The notes under the pieces: model-generated
Told to the model about the DNA's origin: nothing
Databases searched by the model: none
Seen by the model: the letters and a program-made list of their open reading frames with translations, nothing else
Position numbers and translations under genes: made by a program
In this document: in pieces, positions 52,822 through 61,867 of the stretch
How the letters are laid out: each line of letters starts with the position of its first letter
Numbering within the stretch: position 1 is the first letter of the stretch
NCBI RefSeq assembly: GCF_003443655.1
Contig: NZ_CP031941.1
Coordinates: 615,501 to 679,500 of the forward strand
Direction: 5' to 3'
Length of the DNA stretch: 64,000 bases
Origin: Nostoc sphaeroides
Lineage (GTDB): Bacteria > Cyanobacteriota > Cyanobacteriia > Cyanobacteriales > Nostocaceae

Positions 52822-55161
52822 GTGCAAGAAGATTTTAGGCTAATTGTTGATTTAGTTTTAGTTTTAGGCGTTGCCGCCTGTGGTGGACTCTTGGCAGCAC
52901 TTTTGCGGCAACCCGTGTTGCTAGGATATCTCATCGGCGGTATGATCATTGGCCCAGCCGGACTGGGATTAATTAAAGAACTTATTCAAGTAGAGACTCT
53001 GGCACAGTTCGGCGTCGCCTTTTTGTTATTCGCCTTGGGTGTAGAATTTTCCTTTGCGGAACTCAAGAAAGTAAAAGCGATCGCTCTTGGTGGAGGTGGA
53101 CTCCAGATTGCTCTGACAATTTTAGTAACAGTTGTAGTATGCGGCTTAACCGGAGCCTGGGGAACTTTACCTGCTAAGGGGATGTTCTTGGGGTGTATTC
53201 TATCCTTGTCTTCCACAGCCGTTGTCCTCAAGTGCTTGATGGAGCGCAACGAAACAGAAACCCCTCACGGGCAAGTAATGCTGGGGATTTTGGTAGTACA
53301 AGACTTGGCACTGGGACTGATGTTAGCAGTCTTACCAGCCCTCAACCAACCCGCAGAAACCATTGGTATCGCCGTCCTCACAGCTCTTGCTTCGATTGCT
53401 TTATTCGCTGCTGGTGCAATAGCTGCGGGGATTTGGCTGATACCGCCTTTGTTGCGACTGCTAGCCCGTACCGAAAGTAAAGAACTATTTTTATTAGGGG
53501 TTGTAGCTTTATGTTTGGGCATTGCTCTGTTGACAGAGCATTTAGGGCTATCGATTGAAATGGGGGCATTTGTCGCGGGTTTGATGATTTCTGAGGTGGA
53601 ATACGCCGATCAAACCCTAACTTATGTGGAACCATTGCGAGATATCTTTGCCAGTTTATTTTTTGCTGCCATTGGCATGTTAATCGACCCAGTGTTTTTG
53701 TGGAACAACCTGGAATTGATTTTAGGACTGGTGGCACTAGTTTTCGTAGGTAAATTTTTGATTATCACCCCCCTAGTAAAGCTGTTTGGCTACCCTTTGA
53801 AAACAGCGATAATCGCCGGTTTGGGACTGGCGCAAATTGGAGAATTTTCCTTTGTTCTCGCTAGTGAAGGGCAAACTTTGGGGCTGGTGTCCCGACAAAT
53901 ATACTTATTAATTTTGGGAACCACCGCAGTTACTCTTATGCTGACTCCCTTCGTCCTGCGGTTAGTGCCATTTTTATTTAACTTTGCCGAATCAATGCCC
54001 TGGTTGAAACCGTATTTACAAGAAGATCAGGTACGGGATGTATCGGAAGATTTGCCTTTCAAAGACCATCTGGTAGTCTGCGGTTATGGGCGAGTCGGCA
54101 AAAATTTAGTAAAGTTATTGCTGCAACACGGCCTACCTGTGGTAGTAATCGACCAATCAGAAAGTAGAATTCAGCAGTTGCGTGAGGCTGGGGTGTCTTA
54201 TGTCTATGGCAATTGCGTGAGTTTACATGTTTTAGAAACCGCCGGGGTGAGTCATGCCAAAGGAATGGCGATCGCACTTCCAGACCCCATGAGTACCCGT
54301 CTTTGTTTGAAACGCGCTCTGGAATTGCGCCCAGAATTAGATTTGGTTGTCCGTGCTACCCAGGATAAAAATATTGAGGTGCTGTATCAATTGGGAGCGA
54401 AAGAAGTTGTGCAACCAGAGTTTGAAGCCAGCTTAGAAATGGCAACTCACTTATTAACTAGCTTAGGCTTGTTGTCGCCAGCTGTCGTCCAACTGGAAAT
54501 GCAGAAAATCCGCAACGATCATTATTTAGATTTTCGCCCAGAGCGTTCTGCTACTGAAGTTGCTCGTGATTTGCGCCAAGCAACTCGCGATCTAAATCAG
54601 CGCTGGTATCCTTTACCAACTGATTCGCCCTTAATTGGCATGAGCATAGAAGAAGCAGATATGCGCTATTTAACAGGAGCGAGTTTGATGGCAATTCGCC
54701 GCGCTAACGGCGATGAAATCGATTATCCCAATAATCAAACCAAATTGGCAGAAGGCGATCGCTTGCTGATTGTAGGAGCAGATGAAGAACTGGCGGCTTT
54801 GGCAGAATTCGCTAAAGGACAAGCTGCTGTTCCCGGAGAAAATAGTGCTTGCCAGTGGGTTACAGTGAATGCAGATACGCCAACGCTAGGTAAAACCCTT
54901 GCAGATTTAGATATCGGCAAGCAATATGGAGTACAAGTACAGGCAATCCGGCGAGATGGTAAGTTTATTCGCTATCCTGATGACGGTATGGACTTGCGAG
55001 TTGGCGACCAAGTATTGTTATGTGGTAAGTTAACAGGTCTAAGTCAACTACAACAGTTATTTGCGATCGCCGCTTCAGTACCCCTTTCTATACCAGTGGT
55101 AAAAGCTGCCTCAGCAGAAGCGCTCAAAGAGTTTCTGCCTATGGATAATTTGTCGGAGTAA
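52822..55161 (+). CDS. Kef-type cation:proton antiporter with TrkA-N and two TrkA-C domains
   Basis: A 779-residue CPA2-family transporter. About 12 membrane segments span 1-390 (IGGMIIGPAGLGL at about 37-49; EMGAFVAGLMISEVEYADQT at about 246-265). A TrkA-N/RCK domain (about 412-530) has the nucleotide loop VVCGYGRVGKNLVKLLLQHG and the terminal Asp in VVVIDQSE. Two TrkA-C modules follow (about 590-665 and 680-760). It would exchange K+ or Na+ for H+ under control of NAD(H). GTG is the start; ATG codons in frame begin only inside the first helices. Confidence 0.9.
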   Translation: MQEDFRLIVDLVLVLGVAACGGLLAALLRQPVLLGYLIGGMIIGPAGLGLIKELIQVETLAQFGVAFLLFALGVEFSFAELKKVKAIALGGGGLQIALTILVTVVVCGLTGAWGTLPAKGMFLGCILSLSSTAVVLKCLMERNETETPHGQVMLGILVVQDLALGLMLAVLPALNQPAETIGIAVLTALASIALFAAGAIAAGIWLIPPLLRLLARTESKELFLLGVVALCLGIALLTEHLGLSIEMGAFVAGLMISEVEYADQTLTYVEPLRDIFASLFFAAIGMLIDPVFLWNNLELILGLVALVFVGKFLIITPLVKLFGYPLKTAIIAGLGLAQIGEFSFVLASEGQTLGLVSRQIYLLILGTTAVTLMLTPFVLRLVPFLFNFAESMPWLKPYLQEDQVRDVSEDLPFKDHLVVCGYGRVGKNLVKLLLQHGLPVVVIDQSESRIQQLREAGVSYVYGNCVSLHVLETAGVSHAKGMAIALPDPMSTRLCLKRALELRPELDLVVRATQDKNIEVLYQLGAKEVVQPEFEASLEMATHLLTSLGLLSPAVVQLEMQKIRNDHYLDFRPERSATEVARDLRQATRDLNQRWYPLPTDSPLIGMSIEEADMRYLTGASLMAIRRANGDEIDYPNNQTKLAEGDRLLIVGADEELAALAEFAKGQAAVPGENSACQWVTVNADTPTLGKTLADLDIGKQYGVQVQAIRRDGKFIRYPDDGMDLRVGDQVLLCGKLTGLSQLQQLFAIAASVPLSIPVVKAASAEALKEFLPMDNLSE

Positions 55162-55213
55162 TCATTAGTCATTGATCATCAGTTTTTCCCTGTTGGGTTT
55201 TCTGGATAATCTG

Positions 55214-56176
55214 TCAGATTTTCTGCATAATCTCGCGGCTTTTCTGCATAATCTGTTTGTTTTTTTCCATACCCTGTTGGAGTTGCTTCATAAGCTGTTG
55301 GCTTTCCTTGCTAATCTGCTGGGATTTCTGTATAGACAGCCATAATTCCTCTCTAATGAACAACTTATCTGAGGGGAAAAGCTTTGCAAGAGTTGCAATC
55401 CGCTTTACTTCTAGATTTTCAGTTTGCTCTTGAGAGCAGACACGATCGCGTCCTGCTACCTTTGCTTGATACAATGCTTTATCCGCCGCCACAATTATTT
55501 TTTGAAAGTTAAAGTTTAATATAGGAATTACTGTAGCTAACCCAGCACTCACGGTTACATAAGAACTAACTTGTGAATTTTCATGGGGAATTGCCAGTTT
55601 CCGTACAGCAAAGCAAATTTTTTCTGCAATGTGAACAGCACCAAGTATGTCTGTGTTAGACAAAATTACAGCAAATTCTTCCCCACCATAACGGGCAACT
55701 AAATCAGCAGGACGTTGAACAACATCTTTGATGGCTCTAGCAATTTTACTAAGACAGCGATCGCCCATTGGATGACCATAGGTATCGTTGTAGGATTTGA
55801 ATAAATCTACATCAACAAGGATGAGTGAGAGCGGCTGTTGTGAGCGTGTCATGCGCCGCCACTCAATATCAAGATACTCTTCAAATCGTCGGCGGTTAGC
55901 TACTTGAGTTAAAAAATCGATATTAGCTATAGTACTTAATCGCTGCAATTCTTGATTAGCGGCTTGTAGTTTTTGCTGAAGTTGGCGACGCTCTAGTTCT
56001 TGGCTGGCTACCAAAAACTGATAGTCCAAATTGCTTAAGCTTTTGCCCTGTGCCCAGTCTAAAGCCTCTAGCAATGCCTGCCCCCGCAGTAAACATGACT
56101 CATCTTGATAGCCGGATGCTAGCCAAGCACTAAATGTTTGGCAATAAGAAGGGAGATTGTCTAACTGCACAATCAT
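55214..56176 (-). CDS. Diguanylate cyclase (GGDEF) with coiled-coil tail
   Basis: A 320-residue soluble protein. The GGDEF domain (about 82-245) has an intact active site GGEEF (164-168), the substrate Asp in VDVDLFKSYNDTYGH, and the product-inhibition I-site RPAD (155-158) at correct spacing. It should make cyclic di-GMP and be feedback-inhibited. The N-terminal 80 residues are helical, with no known sensory domain. The C-terminal 50 residues (SQQISKESQQLMKQLQQGME followed by KNKQIMQKSREIMQK) form a repetitive Gln/Lys-rich coiled coil, which could drive dimerisation. Monocistronic. Confidence 0.92.
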   Translation of the reverse strand: MIVQLDNLPSYCQTFSAWLASGYQDESCLLRGQALLEALDWAQGKSLSNLDYQFLVASQELERRQLQQKLQAANQELQRLSTIANIDFLTQVANRRRFEEYLDIEWRRMTRSQQPLSLILVDVDLFKSYNDTYGHPMGDRCLSKIARAIKDVVQRPADLVARYGGEEFAVILSNTDILGAVHIAEKICFAVRKLAIPHENSQVSSYVTVSAGLATVIPILNFNFQKIIVAADKALYQAKVAGRDRVCSQEQTENLEVKRIATLAKLFPSDKLFIREELWLSIQKSQQISKESQQLMKQLQQGMEKNKQIMQKSREIMQKI

Positions 56177-56611
56177 CTTAATATATATAAAAATTTAATT
56201 ATATTAGATGTTTATTTGATTGATGTCTGTTTTATTACTTTAGGAATAGAAAAATCTAAAATGCAAAAGTAAGCGATCGCTATTCTCTGCTAACTTCGGC
56301 TAAAAAACTGTCAGCACAATTCGCAATTCGCAATTAAAGCCCCAGGATTTATCCTGGGGCTTGAACCCTGCATTGTTTAAAATTTATCTATCCATAAATA
56401 AATTTAGTTGCTCTGTACCATCAAGGAATAATTGGTCACTGGTTTGAGTTGGTAACGTTAAGGATTTTTTATAGTGGTAATAAGAAGGATTTATACCACT
56501 ACAAGGTTTTCCCTATCTGGGTTGAAATCAGCGTCATCGAACATCCTGGCGTAGACATCGCTTGATAAAATCAGGAGCGAAAAATCTGATTTAACGATAA
56601 AGGACGAATGT
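56177..56611. other. Gap with a hairpin between the cyclase and hfq
   Basis: AGCCCCAGGAT and ATCCTGGGGCT form a stem (56336-56361) with a two-base loop. It could serve as a weak bidirectional terminator or be a dispersed repeat. Nothing else is seen in this interval. Confidence 0.45.
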
Positions 56612-56827
56612 CTAACTCTTGGGTTTAATATAAGCGATCGCTTGTTTCCAAACGGTGGTGTGCTGACTATTTTCATCAGCAATACAGATACACTGCGGAT
56701 CTTGCCATAAAACCCTCCCTGTCAGCACATCACCAGTCAGCAGCTTTAACTCTACTGGCGTTGTTTGTTTAATCAGGTTTTGGACTTGGATAATACTGGG
56801 TAAAGTAGTGTCAAATTCGGTAAGCAT
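56612..56827 (-). CDS. hfq: Hfq-like Sm protein (cyanobacterial type)
   Basis: 71 residues from the ATG at 56827. The sequence FDTTLPSIIQVQNLIKQTTP followed by VELKLLTGDVLTGRVLWQD matches cyanobacterial Hfq: Sm1 VELKLLTGDVLTG (25-37) and Sm2 AIAYIKP (63-69), without the KH pair and Q8 pattern of enterobacterial Hfq. In Synechocystis Hfq is required for type IV pilus-dependent motility through binding PilB rather than by typical RNA chaperone action. It is divergent from dapF, a neighbourhood conserved in cyanobacteria. Upstream in-frame codons to 56923 belong to the shared promoter and are rejected. Confidence 0.9.
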   Translation of the reverse strand: MLTEFDTTLPSIIQVQNLIKQTTPVELKLLTGDVLTGRVLWQDPQCICIADENSQHTTVWKQAIAYIKPKS

Positions 56828-56896
56828 TTTTAGTAAAGATGAACCTACAAGGCAAAATAAAGAGTAACTAATCCTTGATAATTCATCCTTGAAGAA

Positions 56897-57736
56897 ATGG
56901 CAATCGAATTTACTAAGTATCATGGTCTAGGCAACGACTTTATTTTGATTGACAATCGCTCGTCATCATTGCCTGTAGTGACTCCAGAGCAAGCCATCAA
57001 GTTGTGCGATCGCCATTTTGGCATCGGTGCTGATGGTGTAATTTTTGCCCTACCTGGAGAAAATGGCACTGACTACACTATGCGGATTTTCAATTCTGAT
57101 GGTTCCGAACCGGAAATGTGTGGCAATGGCATTCGCTGTTTAGCGGGCTTTTTGGCAGATTTAGAAGGCGAATCCCGGAATCAAGACTCATATCGCATTC
57201 ATACTTTGGGTGGGGTAATGACTCCCCAACTCTTATCTGATGGTCAAGTTAAAGTAGATATGGGTTTACCCAAGTTACTCGCTAGCGAAATTCCCACTAA
57301 TCTTACACCCAATGAAGAAAAAGTCATTTCTCAGCCGTTGGAGGTGGCGGGACAAACTTGGGAAGTCACCTGTGTAAATATGGGAAATCCCCACTGCATT
57401 ACTTTTGTAGAAGATGTAGCAGCAATTGAGCTAGAAACCATCGGCCCAAAATTTGAGCATCACCCAGTTTTTCCCCAACGCATAAATACCGAATTTATTC
57501 AAGTGGTACACCGTGACTATTTGAAAATGCGGGTGTGGGAACGGGGGGCTGGGATTACATTAGCTTGTGGTACTGGTGCTTGTGCTTCCTTGGTAGCTGG
57601 AGTATTAACCGGGAAATGCGATCGCGCCGCAACTGTAGAATTACCAGGTGGCCCCTTGCAAATTGAATGGTCAGAAATCGACCAACGAGTTTACATGACA
57701 GGCCCGGCTGAACGGGTCTTTACGGGTAAACTGTAA
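56897..57736 (+). CDS. dapF: Diaminopimelate epimerase
   Basis: A 279-residue epimerase converting LL- to meso-diaminopimelate for peptidoglycan and lysine synthesis. Catalytic Cys75 lies in EMCGNGIRC and Cys224 in ACGTGACAS. The N-terminus [15 protein letters not shown] and the segment [10 protein letters not shown] are conserved. Length is normal and no defects were seen. Divergent from hfq with about 70 bp between the starts. Confidence 0.96.
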   Translation: MAIEFTKYHGLGNDFILIDNRSSSLPVVTPEQAIKLCDRHFGIGADGVIFALPGENGTDYTMRIFNSDGSEPEMCGNGIRCLAGFLADLEGESRNQDSYRIHTLGGVMTPQLLSDGQVKVDMGLPKLLASEIPTNLTPNEEKVISQPLEVAGQTWEVTCVNMGNPHCITFVEDVAAIELETIGPKFEHHPVFPQRINTEFIQVVHRDYLKMRVWERGAGITLACGTGACASLVAGVLTGKCDRAATVELPGGPLQIEWSEIDQRVYMTGPAERVFTGKL

Positions 57737-57789
57737 CCAACCAGGGCTATTTCGTTCTAGACATAAACCCGCCCAGAACTAAAGTTCAC

Positions 57790-57836
57790 AGGCTTTTAGC
57801 CCAACTCCACGCTTAGTGGACTAAAAGCCTTTATTT
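57790..57836 (+). terminator. Hairpin downstream of dapF
   Basis: AGGCTTTTAG pairs with CTAAAAGCCT around an inner CCACGCTTAGTGG hairpin, followed by TTATTTT. A likely terminator for dapF, perhaps also derived from a palindromic repeat. Confidence 0.6.
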
Positions 57837-57889
57837 TCTGGAATTTTAGTGCGTTTCAACGGACTTTAGCTATTAGCCCGAAATTTATT

Positions 57890-58450
57890 TCAGGGCGTTG
57901 AGTCATCTTTGAGAAATTTCGATTCTTGTGTAAGGAGTTTTTGTTTGCGCTCAATTCCCCAGTGATAACCACCAAGACTGCCATCACTCCGCAGCACCCG
58001 ATGACATGGTACAATCAGCGCGATCGGATTAGCCCCACAAGCATTACCTACAGCGCGGACTGCATGGGGTTTGGCCATATCACAGGCGATATCAGTGTAA
58101 GTACGGGTTTCGCCATAAGGAATTTTTTGTAATGCTTCCCACACTTGTTTCTGAAATGCTGTCCCACGGACATCAAGTGGTAAATTAAGATGTGCCTCGC
58201 CTCCCGCAATAAAATTGAGGATTGCTTGTATCCATTCCTTGAGTGTGTGGTCATCACGGATGATGTGCGCTTGGTGAAATTCCTGGTTCAAGATATGTTC
58301 AAGCTTGTCTGCTTCATCACCTAGTTTAACGGCACAGATACCCTTCTCTGTTGTTGCCACAAGTAAATATCCTAGTGAACATGGAGCGATCGCATAAACA
58401 ATGCTGATTGTCTTTCCAGCTTGTTGGTAAGTTTTTGGTGTCATTCCCAA
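57890..58450 (-). CDS. ogt: Methylated-DNA-protein-cysteine methyltransferase
   Basis: A 186-residue Ogt/AdaB-type protein. The acceptor Cys149 is in IVPCHRVLRSDGSLGGYHWG. The helix-turn-helix and wing FQKQVWEALQKIPYGETRTY (99-118) and AVGNACGANP (133-142) are complete. It removes methyl groups from O6-methylguanine in a single suicidal transfer. The N-terminal domain resembles the Ada C-terminal half (YAIAPCSLGYLLVATTEKGI), so it could derive from an ada gene. Convergent with dapF. Confidence 0.93.
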   Translation of the reverse strand: MGMTPKTYQQAGKTISIVYAIAPCSLGYLLVATTEKGICAVKLGDEADKLEHILNQEFHQAHIIRDDHTLKEWIQAILNFIAGGEAHLNLPLDVRGTAFQKQVWEALQKIPYGETRTYTDIACDMAKPHAVRAVGNACGANPIALIVPCHRVLRSDGSLGGYHWGIERKQKLLTQESKFLKDDSTP

Positions 58451-59206
58451 TTGTTTAGGTGCGCCTGTGAACTTTAGTCCTTATATTAAACACAAAGCGT
58501 GCTTACTAAGTACCGCTTTGCATAAGTTCGTAACTTTTTTAAACGCAAAGGAACGCGGAGGTTAGCGCAAAGGAACGCAGAGTGTTTCTATAGATAATTC
58601 GCTACGAATTAATGAAATGGTGTACTAATTACCAGGCTTTCGTTAGCTTGATGGACTAATATAGCAATCCTGAATCAAACGCGCAGAAACAAGATCCCCG
58701 ACCAATACTGTTCCGTTAAGCCTAAAAAATAACTCCAATGTAGGTTGGGTTGAGGAACGAAACCCAACATTTTCAGGGATTTGTTGGGTTTCACTAAAGT
58801 TCAACCCAACCTACAAATCTTCTTAACCGAACAGTATTGGATCCCCGACAACTTTTACGAAGTCGGGGATCTGCGGGTTGCAATTCTCAAAGGCTTGGGC
58901 CGGATAGCCTCTCACAAATGGGATTCGCAAAGACGCCAAGTGGAGCATCTGGTGTGTAGGGTGCAATGACTATGGAATCATAACTAATTACCCGGACATG
59001 ATATAACTCAGCACTCCTGAAATGATTCTCCCCTTGGCAAATCGTTCACCCGATTGGGGGAATGCGATCGCCTCAACAGGAACTACTCTGAAAGAAGGTG
59101 CAGTTTTAATTCTGTTAGCAATTATGCCTACAGAATTAAAATTGTTAAATTAGTTATTCTGGCTTTTAATTGTACATCAATAGCTTGTGTATCAAAGGGT
59201 CAAAGA
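58451..59206. repeat. Repeat-rich gap before the tandem kinases
   Basis: Contains a CGCAAAGGAACGC tandem pair (58543-58582), the full TGTAGGTTGGGTTG inverted repeat (58739-58818), and a hairpin ATCCCCGACAACTTTT/AAGTCGGGGAT (58842-58871). No gene is supported; short frames here run through repeats. Confidence 0.65.
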
Positions 59207-61804
59207 GTGGATGAAACCGTTGTAAAATCGCTGTATACACCAAATTGCCCGCAAGACGCTATTAACTTGCTCTCAAAACTTGCTCTCAATTTACCAGGAA
59301 TGATTTTTCAAGTTCTGCAACAGCAGGATGGTTCTGTGTTAGTTCTTTATGTTAGTTCTGGTTGTGAATATTTGTATGAATTAGAACCAGAAGCTATACA
59401 GAAAGACTTTCGGGTGCTATACAAACTGATTCATCCACAAGATATAAAAGCTTTTACAGAATCTATCGATTATTGTACTACAAATATTACATCTTGGCAT
59501 TGGGAAGGTCGCATCATTACGCCTAGTGGGATTAAATGGATTCAAGCTACTTCGCAACCCGAATTACAAGAATCAGGTGATTTGCTTTGGAATGGCTTGG
59601 TGATGGATATTACAGACCGAAAACAAGCCCAAGAAAAATTACTTGAGAGTGAAGCACGCTATCAAGCAATTTTGGATGCTATCCCCGATTTAATGTTTCG
59701 CATCAGCCGTGATAGCGAATATCTTGATTTGAAAAGTGAGGGAGCAAATGTCATTCTTTCGAGAGAAGAAATAGTTGGGAAACATGTGGATGAGTTATTG
59801 CCTAGTGATGTTGCCGCAATTAGCCTAGAAGCGATCGCTAAAACTTTAGATTCTGGAACTTTGCAAACTTGCGAATATCAGCTACCAACGCCTTTGGGAG
59901 TCAAAGATTATGAGGCGCGGTTGGTAGTAAGTGGTGAAGATGAGGTAGTCGCAATTGTCCGAGATATCACAGAACGCAAACAAGCAGAAGTCGCTTTACA
60001 AAATCTTGCCCAAAAATTTGCTAAAGCTTTTAGTTGCAGCCCCGATTCAATTACTATTAGCACACTCGAAGAAGGACGCTTCATCGAAGTTAACGACAGT
60101 TTTGTGAAACTCTCAGGTTATGAGCGAGATGAGGCGATTGGTAAAACTTCTTTTGAGTTAAATCTTTGGGTACACGATCGCGATCGCCAGAATTTGTTAC
60201 AGGAGTTACAAGCCACAGGAGTTGTTCGCAACTTAGAATTTGAATTTCGGCAAAAGTCTGGCAAAATAATTACAACGCTGCTTTCAGCCGAAATCATTGA
60301 TTTAGATGGTCTGCCTTCGATTTTAGCAGTCCATCACGACATTACAGAACGCAAGCAGGTGGAAGCACAATTACGTCTATCAGCAGAACGCGATCGCTTG
60401 TTGGCAGAAACCTTAGTCAGAATTCGATCTTCCCTTAACTTAGAGGAAATTCTTCAAACCACCGTCACCGAAGTCAGGCAATTTCTGCAAGCAGATCGGG
60501 TTTTTATTGGCTTAAATAATCCCAAATTAGGAGTCAGAACTCTTGCAGAATCAGTAGATCCTAAGTATCCATCAGTCACAGGATGGTCTACTACTGATGA
60601 AGCTTATTTACAAGAATTAAGAAACTTAATCAAAGATAATGTTGTGGGTGTCATTGAAGATATAACGCAAGTAGCATTATCTCCCAAAGTCAAAGCGCAC
60701 TTTCAAAAATTCCAAACGAAGGCGACTTTGAGTGTACCAATTATGCTAGGTAATGAATTATTTGGGGCGTTAATTGCCAATCAATGTTCAAGCCCGCGTC
60801 ATTGGCAACCAATAGAAATTGATTTGTTACAGCAGATGTCAGAACAGGTAGCGATCGCCATTCACCAAAGCCAGATTTACCAAAAACTCGCAGAACTTAA
60901 CACTAATTTAGAACACCAGGTACAAGAACGAACAGCACAATTGCAGCAGAAAATGCAAGAAGTTGAAGAATTGCATCGGGTAAAAGATGTTGTTTTGCAC
61001 ACAGTTGCCCACGATTTACGAACTTCGGTGATGGGTAACTTGATGGTGTTAAAGAATTTGTTAAATCAGGGAGTGGGGAGTGGGGATCAGGGGAAAAGGG
61101 GACAAGGGGGATCAGGGGCTGGGGACTGGGGACTAGGGGCTGGGAATCAAGGACAAGGGGGAATTATTGAAAAAGTCTCTTTCCAATCCCCAATCCCCAA
61201 TTCCCAATCACAAATTTCAGTATCTCGCTCAATAATTGAGCGGATGATTCAAGGCAACGATCGCCAACTGACGATGATAAACTCATTGCTAGAAATTAAT
61301 TCTTGTGAAAAACAAGGTATTGATATTAAACCCGAACCTGTGGATTTTAACACTCTACTGAGAGCAACATTCACCCAGTTGGAACCCATACTGACACAAA
61401 ATCAAGCAACTCTGAAGAACTTGGTTCCCGCCGATTTACCGTTAGTAATGGCAGATGCAACTCGGTTAGAGAAAGTTTTAGCACATTTGATAACACATAG
61501 CTTGCAAAATAATCCACCAGGATTAAATTTTATTCTGAGTGCCAGCGTTGAGGGCAAAATGATTCGGACTCAGATTCAAGATGACGGTGTGGTAATGAGT
61601 AAACTAGAGTGCGATCGCCTTTTCGATCTCCATGTCCGCGATCCTCAAGATTGTTGTTCTACAAGCATTGGCTTAAAAACGTATCTTTGTCGGAAAGTTA
61701 TTAAAGCACATGGCGGCGAAATCGGTGTTATTAGTAACCGCAAGCGTGGGTTAACTTTCTGGTTTACACTACCTTTAGCAACATCGACAGCAAATCGCCC
61801 ATAA
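59207..61804 (+). CDS. Multi-PAS/GAF sensor kinase with degenerate ATPase boxes
   Basis: About 865 residues from GTG 59207. Three PAS domains (each closing DITERKQ or DITDRKQ), then GAF (about 395-545), a coiled coil, HisKA with TVAHDLRTSVMG (His kept) and an HATPase-like region. Relative to the next gene's kinase the N-box is HLITHSLQNNPPG (NLIVNALKHNPPG there), G1 is DDGVVM (DNGVGI there) and G2 is SIGLKTYLC (GLGLYLC there). ATP binding is thus doubtful. About 50 residues (Gly/Gln-rich) translated from a GGGGACTGGG repeat lie between the HisKA helices. In-frame codons back to 59054 (TTG) do not look like protein. Confidence 0.85.
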   Translation: MDETVVKSLYTPNCPQDAINLLSKLALNLPGMIFQVLQQQDGSVLVLYVSSGCEYLYELEPEAIQKDFRVLYKLIHPQDIKAFTESIDYCTTNITSWHWEGRIITPSGIKWIQATSQPELQESGDLLWNGLVMDITDRKQAQEKLLESEARYQAILDAIPDLMFRISRDSEYLDLKSEGANVILSREEIVGKHVDELLPSDVAAISLEAIAKTLDSGTLQTCEYQLPTPLGVKDYEARLVVSGEDEVVAIVRDITERKQAEVALQNLAQKFAKAFSCSPDSITISTLEEGRFIEVNDSFVKLSGYERDEAIGKTSFELNLWVHDRDRQNLLQELQATGVVRNLEFEFRQKSGKIITTLLSAEIIDLDGLPSILAVHHDITERKQVEAQLRLSAERDRLLAETLVRIRSSLNLEEILQTTVTEVRQFLQADRVFIGLNNPKLGVRTLAESVDPKYPSVTGWSTTDEAYLQELRNLIKDNVVGVIEDITQVALSPKVKAHFQKFQTKATLSVPIMLGNELFGALIANQCSSPRHWQPIEIDLLQQMSEQVAIAIHQSQIYQKLAELNTNLEHQVQERTAQLQQKMQEVEELHRVKDVVLHTVAHDLRTSVMGNLMVLKNLLNQGVGSGDQGKRGQGGSGAGDWGLGAGNQGQGGIIEKVSFQSPIPNSQSQISVSRSIIERMIQGNDRQLTMINSLLEINSCEKQGIDIKPEPVDFNTLLRATFTQLEPILTQNQATLKNLVPADLPLVMADATRLEKVLAHLITHSLQNNPPGLNFILSASVEGKMIRTQIQDDGVVMSKLECDRLFDLHVRDPQDCCSTSIGLKTYLCRKVIKAHGGEIGVISNRKRGLTFWFTLPLATSTANRP
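61066..61216. repeat. GGGGACTGGG repeat in frame within a kinase gene
   Basis: GGGAGTGGGGATCAGGGG and GGGGACTGGGGACTAGGGG, then the complementary half CCAATCCCCAATCCCCAATT. This matches the intergenic repeats at 728 and 32606. The paralogue at 61868 has no insertion here. Confidence 0.85.
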
Positions 61805-61867
61805 ATCACCAAAAAATGAGAGGGTGTTATTTATGGCAATGTTGAGTTAGGGAAACACCCTCAAAGT

